A stretch of 37,349 nt of DNA from Caulobacteraceae bacterium (lineage in GTDB: Bacteria > Pseudomonadota > Alphaproteobacteria > Caulobacterales > Caulobacteraceae): positions 1 through 37,349 of the forward strand of contig CANJME010000023.1 of the NCBI GenBank assembly GCA_947475875.1, read 5' to 3'. Under the pieces are notes generated by a model. It was given only the letters and a program-made list of their open reading frames with translations. It did not search any database and was not told the origin of the DNA. This document shows, piece by piece, positions 34,069-37,349 of the stretch (position 1 is the stretch's first letter; each line of letters opens with the position of its first letter). Both the position numbers and the translations under genes were made by a program.

Positions 34069-34593
34069 TCAGACGGCGCCGCAGGCCTTGGCGAAACCCA
34101 CCACCTGGGCGGCCAGCATATTCAGCTTGTCGCCGGCCCGTTCGCTCGGTGTCTGCACCACGCCCAGCGGCGTCGGCCAGCCGCGCAGGGCGTGGACGAT
34201 GGAGCGCATGGCCGCCAGTGTTGATCCCCCGGCCTGCGGTCCGTCGGCGGTGACGATCAGGCCGACGGCGCGCCCCTCCAGATAGGGCCGGGCGTCGTCG
34301 CGCAAATCTTCCAGTCCATCGAGGGCGTTCTTCACGAGACCGGAAATCGAGCCGTGATAGCCGGGGCTGGAGATGATCAAACCATCGGCCACGCGCACGG
34401 CCTCGACCAGATCGGAACGGGCGCCGAGACCGTTTTCGCCTTGCGGATCATAGAGCGGCTGGGTGAGCAGGGCCGAGCCGCCGAACAGCCGCGTGGTCGC
34501 GCCCAGCGCCTCGGCGGCGCTCAAGGCGCGGCGCAGCGCGTCCTCGGTCGCTGAGTCAGGTCTGGCCGTTCCCCCGATGCCGACGATCAACAA
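34069..34593 (-). CDS. NAD(P)H-dependent FMN reductase family protein
   Basis: A 174-residue flavodoxin-fold protein. The phosphate-binding start is IVGIGGTARPDSATEDAL, and the FMN ring loop reads IISSPGYHGSISGLVKNALDGLE, the classic SPEYHGSxSGxLKNALD motif (split as IISSPGYHGS and ISGLVKNALDGLE). Members reduce FMN, quinones, azo dyes or metals such as chromate; the substrate is not predictable. The start is a TTG directly after the stop of the acyl-CoA synthetase gene (TGATTG), so the two are co-transcribed. Its closeness to the chr genes, about 9 kb away, is probably coincidental. Confidence 0.85.
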   Translation of the reverse strand: MLIVGIGGTARPDSATEDALRRALSAAEALGATTRLFGGSALLTQPLYDPQGENGLGARSDLVEAVRVADGLIISSPGYHGSISGLVKNALDGLEDLRDDARPYLEGRAVGLIVTADGPQAGGSTLAAMRSIVHALRGWPTPLGVVQTPSERAGDKLNMLAAQVVGFAKACGAV

Positions 34594-36357
34594 TCAGCTG
34601 TCCGCCTGTTCGGGCGCGAAGAGTTTCTTGAGCTCATTCTTCATGATCTTGCCGTTCGCGTTGCGCGGCAAGGTCTCGGTCATGAACAGCACCTTGATCG
34701 GCACCTTGAAGGCGGCCAGCCGCTCGGCGACGAAGGCCCGCAACTCGCGCTCGGTGGCGGTTGCGCCCGGTTTCAGGGTGACAACGGCGGCGGGTTCCTC
34801 GCCGAGGGTGCGATGGGGCGCCCCGACCAGGGCCGCGTCCATCACCGCCGGGTGGTCGTAGAGAACGTTCTCGACCTCGATGCAGTAGATGTTCTCGCCA
34901 CCCCGGATCAGCATGTCCTTGGCCCGGTCGATCATAAAGAGGTAGCCGTCCTCATCGATGCGGGCGAGATCGCCTGTCTTCAGCCAACCATCGACAAAGG
35001 TCTGCGCGGTGGCCTCTGGCTTGTTCCAGTACTCATGCACCACATTGGGTCCATAGACCCACAGCTCGCCGACCTCGCCGGCCGGCAGCGGGCCCTGGCC
35101 GTCGATGGTCATGATTTTCATGTCGCCGACCGGCACGGCTGGTCCACAGCTGTCAGGCTTGGCGACATATTCCCAACCCACATGGCTGGTGAAGGTGGCG
35201 CAGGTCTCGGTCATGCCCCAGCCGTTGCCGGGGCGCGATCCCTTGAAAGTCTCCCGGATCTTGCGGACCAGTTCCGGCGCCGAGGGGGCGCCGCCATAGG
35301 AGACGGTTTCCAGTGAGGAGAGGTCGTATTTTTCCCGGGCCGGGTGCTCGATCAGCTGCCAGGCGATGGTGGGCACGCCACCCGTGGCGTTGACCTTTTC
35401 GCGCTCGATGATCCGCATCGCCTGTTCCGGCTCCCACTTGCGGATCAAGACGAGCTTGCCGCCGGTGGCGACCAGCGGGCCAAGCGAGGCGAAACAGCCG
35501 GTGACGTGGAACAGTGGCACGACCAGCAAACTGGCCTTCTGCGGCTCCAGATGCGGATCCGGATTGGGCAGGGGATCTCCGGCCATCAGCAGCGAGCGCC
35601 CGTTGCTGACGCCGGTGGCGCCGACATTGGAACAGCCCGCGCGGTGGCTGGCCATGGCGCCCTTGGGCTTTCCGGTGGTGCCGGAGGTGTAGAAGATGGT
35701 GGCCGGGTCCTCGGGTTCGAGCGGCACATCGGGCAGGGCCAGATCGGGCAGCTTGCCCCAGTCGCCCACCGCGCCGATCACCTCTTCCAGCCGGGAAACC
35801 TTGGGATGGGCGATTTCCTCGTCATGGCGGGCGACGAAGACGTGGCAAAGGTCGGGGCAGGTGTCGATGTGCTCCGCGATACGCTCCAGCCGTTCGGAAT
35901 CGACGATGGCGACCTTGGCGCCGGAATCGGTCAGGCCGTAGTGCAGTTCGCCTCCGGTCCACCAGGCGTTCAGTGGGGTAATGATCGCCCCTGTCAGCAT
36001 CGAGGCGAAAAAGACCACCGGCCATTCCGGCAGGTTACGCATGACCAGGGCGACACGGTCGCCTTTCATGACGCCGCGGGCGATGAGTTCGTGCGCGAGG
36101 GTGAGGGTTGCCTTGCCGAAGGCGGGATAGGTGGCCCGGTCGTTCTCGTAGACCAGGAACTCGCGATCCGGATAGGTCTGGCTGGCCATGAACAGATGGC
36201 GGAAGGTGGGCGGCGCATTCTTCCAGGTGCGCACCGTGCGGCCGCGAATGACCTGGTCCACCATCTCGAACTTGGCGCCTGGCGCCGTGAGCAGCGCGTG
36301 GGCCTCATCCTTGGTCATTACAGGCCAGCCGGGTGGCAGGGGGGCGGCTTCAGTCAT
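34594..36357 (-). CDS. AMP-forming acyl-CoA synthetase
   Basis: A 587-residue member of the ANL adenylating superfamily. The P-loop-like motif IFYTSGTTGKPKGAM, the acyl-adenylate site GNGWGMTETCATF, the hinge YLFMIDRAKDMLIRGGENIY and the C-terminal catalytic Lys in LPRNANGKIMKNEL are all present. It joins a carboxylic acid, probably fatty or aromatic, to CoA through an acyl-AMP intermediate. The ATG at 36357 has GGAAGAG upstream; a longer frame to 36468 adds a basic stretch with no support. It is the first gene of a minus-strand pair with the FMN reductase. Confidence 0.87.
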   Translation of the reverse strand: MTEAAPLPPGWPVMTKDEAHALLTAPGAKFEMVDQVIRGRTVRTWKNAPPTFRHLFMASQTYPDREFLVYENDRATYPAFGKATLTLAHELIARGVMKGDRVALVMRNLPEWPVVFFASMLTGAIITPLNAWWTGGELHYGLTDSGAKVAIVDSERLERIAEHIDTCPDLCHVFVARHDEEIAHPKVSRLEEVIGAVGDWGKLPDLALPDVPLEPEDPATIFYTSGTTGKPKGAMASHRAGCSNVGATGVSNGRSLLMAGDPLPNPDPHLEPQKASLLVVPLFHVTGCFASLGPLVATGGKLVLIRKWEPEQAMRIIEREKVNATGGVPTIAWQLIEHPAREKYDLSSLETVSYGGAPSAPELVRKIRETFKGSRPGNGWGMTETCATFTSHVGWEYVAKPDSCGPAVPVGDMKIMTIDGQGPLPAGEVGELWVYGPNVVHEYWNKPEATAQTFVDGWLKTGDLARIDEDGYLFMIDRAKDMLIRGGENIYCIEVENVLYDHPAVMDAALVGAPHRTLGEEPAAVVTLKPGATATERELRAFVAERLAAFKVPIKVLFMTETLPRNANGKIMKNELKKLFAPEQADS

Positions 36358-36508
36358 CGCATCGTCTCTTCCCGTGGGCGGGGGGCGGATCGCCCGTTTC
36401 CGGCCCTGTTTGGCCCCAAACCCCGACAACGGCTCAGGTTTCCCGCGTTGGCCGCGGATTGGTTTCATCTATAGCCGGGCAGGCGTGAGGCGCAACTGCG
36501 CGAGGGGC

Positions 36509-36879
36509 CTAGTAGAGCAACTGGGAGATCGCCGGGACTTGGGTCGCCTCGACGAGGACGCCTGCCGGCGGCGCTGGCGCATCGGACGCAGGAACCGGCG
36601 TGGCGAGCTGAAGCCGCGGCTGGCTGCGGGCGGCGATTTCACCACGATTGTCCTGGCGCACGCCGATCAGATAGGCCTTCGGCTTGAGCATCAGGCCCGG
36701 CTTGGGGTCGGCCTTGAGCCCCAGTGTGCGAGCGATATCGGCGACGAAATAGACGCAATTGGTCTCGCTCAGGCTGTAGGAGGGCTGGGGCAGGTCGCGC
36801 CAGTACTGCACCCGGGCCATCACCGTCCGGTATTCGGCGTCGGTCAGGGTGAAGGAAAAGTCCTCGACGCTAATAAAAA
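36509..36879 (-). pseudogene. 5'-truncated gene abutting tRNA-Gly
   Basis: The frame reads SVEDFSFTLTDAEYRTVMA, then SYSLSETNCVYFVADIARTLGL and KPKAYLIGV, and ends with a Pro/Ala-rich tail. This looks like the C-terminal half of a secreted alphaproteobacterial protein in which N-C-V-x-F-V is conserved, but I cannot name the family. No proper start exists. The frame runs into tRNA-Gly, and its nominal start there (PKQNVVGSNPIARS) is tRNA sequence read as protein. The first ATG after the tRNA (36820) would begin inside the conserved-looking part. Truncation by recombination at the tRNA 3' end explains this best. Translation from an unusual start is a less likely alternative. Confidence 0.55.
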
Positions 36880-36954
36880 TGGAGCGGGCGATGGGATTCG
36901 AACCCACGACATTTTGCTTGGGAAGCAAACACTCTACCCCTGAGCTACGCCCGC
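36880..36954 (-). tRNA. tRNA-Gly(CCC)
   Basis: The minus strand folds into a standard cloverleaf. The acceptor GCGGGCG pairs with CGCCCGC; the D-arm is GCTC-AGGGGTA-GAGT; the anticodon arm is TTTGC-TTCCCAA-GCAAA with anticodon CCC; the T-arm is GTGGG-TTCGAAT-CCCAT. Discriminator U and an encoded CCA follow, then TTTTTATT, which may act as a simple terminator. There is no intron. Confidence 0.93.
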
Positions 36955-36977
36955 GCTGAGCTGGAGGATGTAGCGTA

Positions 36978-37193
36978 ATGACCAGACGATTTCCACCGCC
37001 TTGGACCGCCCATTCAAACGAGGATGCTTATTGGGTCCAAGACGCCCAAGGCAAGAAGTTCGCCTTCACGTACTATCGTCAGATCGGGTACGCTGGACTA
37101 AATACGGATGTGAGGCACACGCCTGACGAAGCACGACGTATCGCGTCGAATATTGCTAAGCCACCAGAACTGCTCGGACGGAAGGAGGACTAG
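36978..37193 (+). CDS. Small conserved hypothetical protein
   Basis: A 71-residue protein beginning MTRRFPPPWTAHSNEDAYWV and ending with ARRIASNIAKPPELLG. These two ends are typical of a short family common in Rhizobiales and other Alphaproteobacteria, whose function is unknown to me. The middle forms predicted strands (KFAFTYYRQIGYAG). The DNA is visibly less GC-rich than the rest of the window, which would fit arrival by transfer beside the tRNA. It is divergent from tRNA-Gly by 23 nt. Confidence 0.65.
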   Translation: MTRRFPPPWTAHSNEDAYWVQDAQGKKFAFTYYRQIGYAGLNTDVRHTPDEARRIASNIAKPPELLGRKED

Positions 37194-37221
37194 GTGGAAA
37201 ACTGTCCGCCGTCAGCACCAA

Positions 37222-37349
37222 TGAGACAGATTGAGGGTTCCCGCTAACGGAGGGTTTTGGTCTCATCGCAGTGACGTAGGAACGAAGATGAGAGCAAAAC
37301 CCTTGCCCCATAAGACGACGCCCGGTGAACGGGTGGCGAAGGATATCCG
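37222..37349 (+). mobile_element. Left part of a probable IS3-family-like insertion sequence
   Basis: The region ahead of the transposase start contains TGAGAC (37222-37227) matched by GTCTCA (37260-37265), and GAGGGTT twice. The element runs out of the window, so its right end, target duplication and exact left boundary cannot be set. The assignment rests mainly on the partial OrfA reading frame. Confidence 0.45.
37288..37349 (+). CDS. Transposase N-terminus (partial, cut by window end)
   Basis: The ATG at 37288, preceded by AGGAACGAAG, opens MRAKPLPHKTTPGERVAKDI and continues to the end of the window. This resembles the start of an IS3-type OrfA that reads ..VVKDIRRATRK.. in many Alphaproteobacteria. 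Only 20 complete codons are visible, so the helix-turn-helix that would confirm it is missing. It is likely the IS transposase, but a host gene cannot be excluded. Confidence 0.5.
   Translation, partial: MRAKPLPHKTTPGERVAKDI

Noticed and set aside
36880-36928. Peptide PKQNVVGSNPIARS as start of a protein
   Set aside because: This is tRNA-Gly sequence read as protein, a common annotation artefact.
1-37349. CRISPR array, prophage or toxin-antitoxin module
   Set aside because: No regularly spaced direct repeats, no phage structural genes and no recognisable toxin-antitoxin pair were seen.

Overview
This is a GC-rich bacterial chromosome segment with dense, often overlapping genes, GTG and TTG starts, and Tat and lipoprotein export signals. 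It most resembles an aerobic alphaproteobacterium, perhaps Caulobacterales or a relative. That placement is inference. It rests on the ChrB/SOD/ChrA set, the Vgr-related HEXXH protein, the GltB-like FMN protein, a small protein ending in IASNIAKPPELLGR-type sequence, and REP-like elements of the kind that often yield spurious MDPRLRGD peptides.

Left edge (1-1107): a remnant of a LuxR-type helix-turn-helix, then a minus-strand gene joining a CcmF-like N-terminus to a CcmI-like TPR tail. Both halves point to cytochrome c maturation.

Core (1208-20584): two converging operons whose stop codons overlap in CTAG at 9477-9480. The plus-strand operon encodes a flavoprotein/double cNMP-binding/4x[4Fe-4S] fusion, a predicted di-heme b membrane protein, an FHA-TM-decaheme cytochrome, a CHASE2 adenylate cyclase and a CpdA-like cAMP phosphodiesterase. 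The minus-strand operon (read from 20584 down) encodes a membrane-anchored GltB-like FMN/[3Fe-4S] protein, a pentaheme cytochrome, a lipoprotein with two GlcG/HbpS domains, an outer-membrane barrel, a decaheme cytochrome with an LVIVD-like propeller, and a small lipoprotein. Together they carry 25 c-type heme motifs. The parts needed to make, sense and destroy cAMP sit beside the parts needed to move electrons from the cytoplasm to the outer membrane. My main proposal is a cAMP-controlled trans-envelope electron conduit, which I do not recognise as a described system.

Middle (20681-25826): a REP-like pair, a HEXXH Vgr-related protein coupled to a YncE-like propeller, a chromate-resistance operon (chrB, a Tat-exported SOD, chrA), then a convergent DUF3147-like membrane protein and lipoprotein pair.

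Right (25967-36357): an unusual redoxin-like/cytochrome c/PHM-type copper monooxygenase/EF-hand fusion, an exported prolyl oligopeptidase, pterin-4a-carbinolamine dehydratase, an SDR, a second REP-like pair, and a cytochrome-c-containing PQQ dehydrogenase of the polyvinyl-alcohol-dehydrogenase type. After two hairpins come minus-strand genes for a CBS protein, an FMN reductase and an acyl-CoA synthetase.

Right edge (36509-37349): tRNA-Gly(CCC) abuts a gene lacking its 5' part. A small conserved protein and the start of an IS3-family-like transposase follow, so this looks like a recombination-prone junction.
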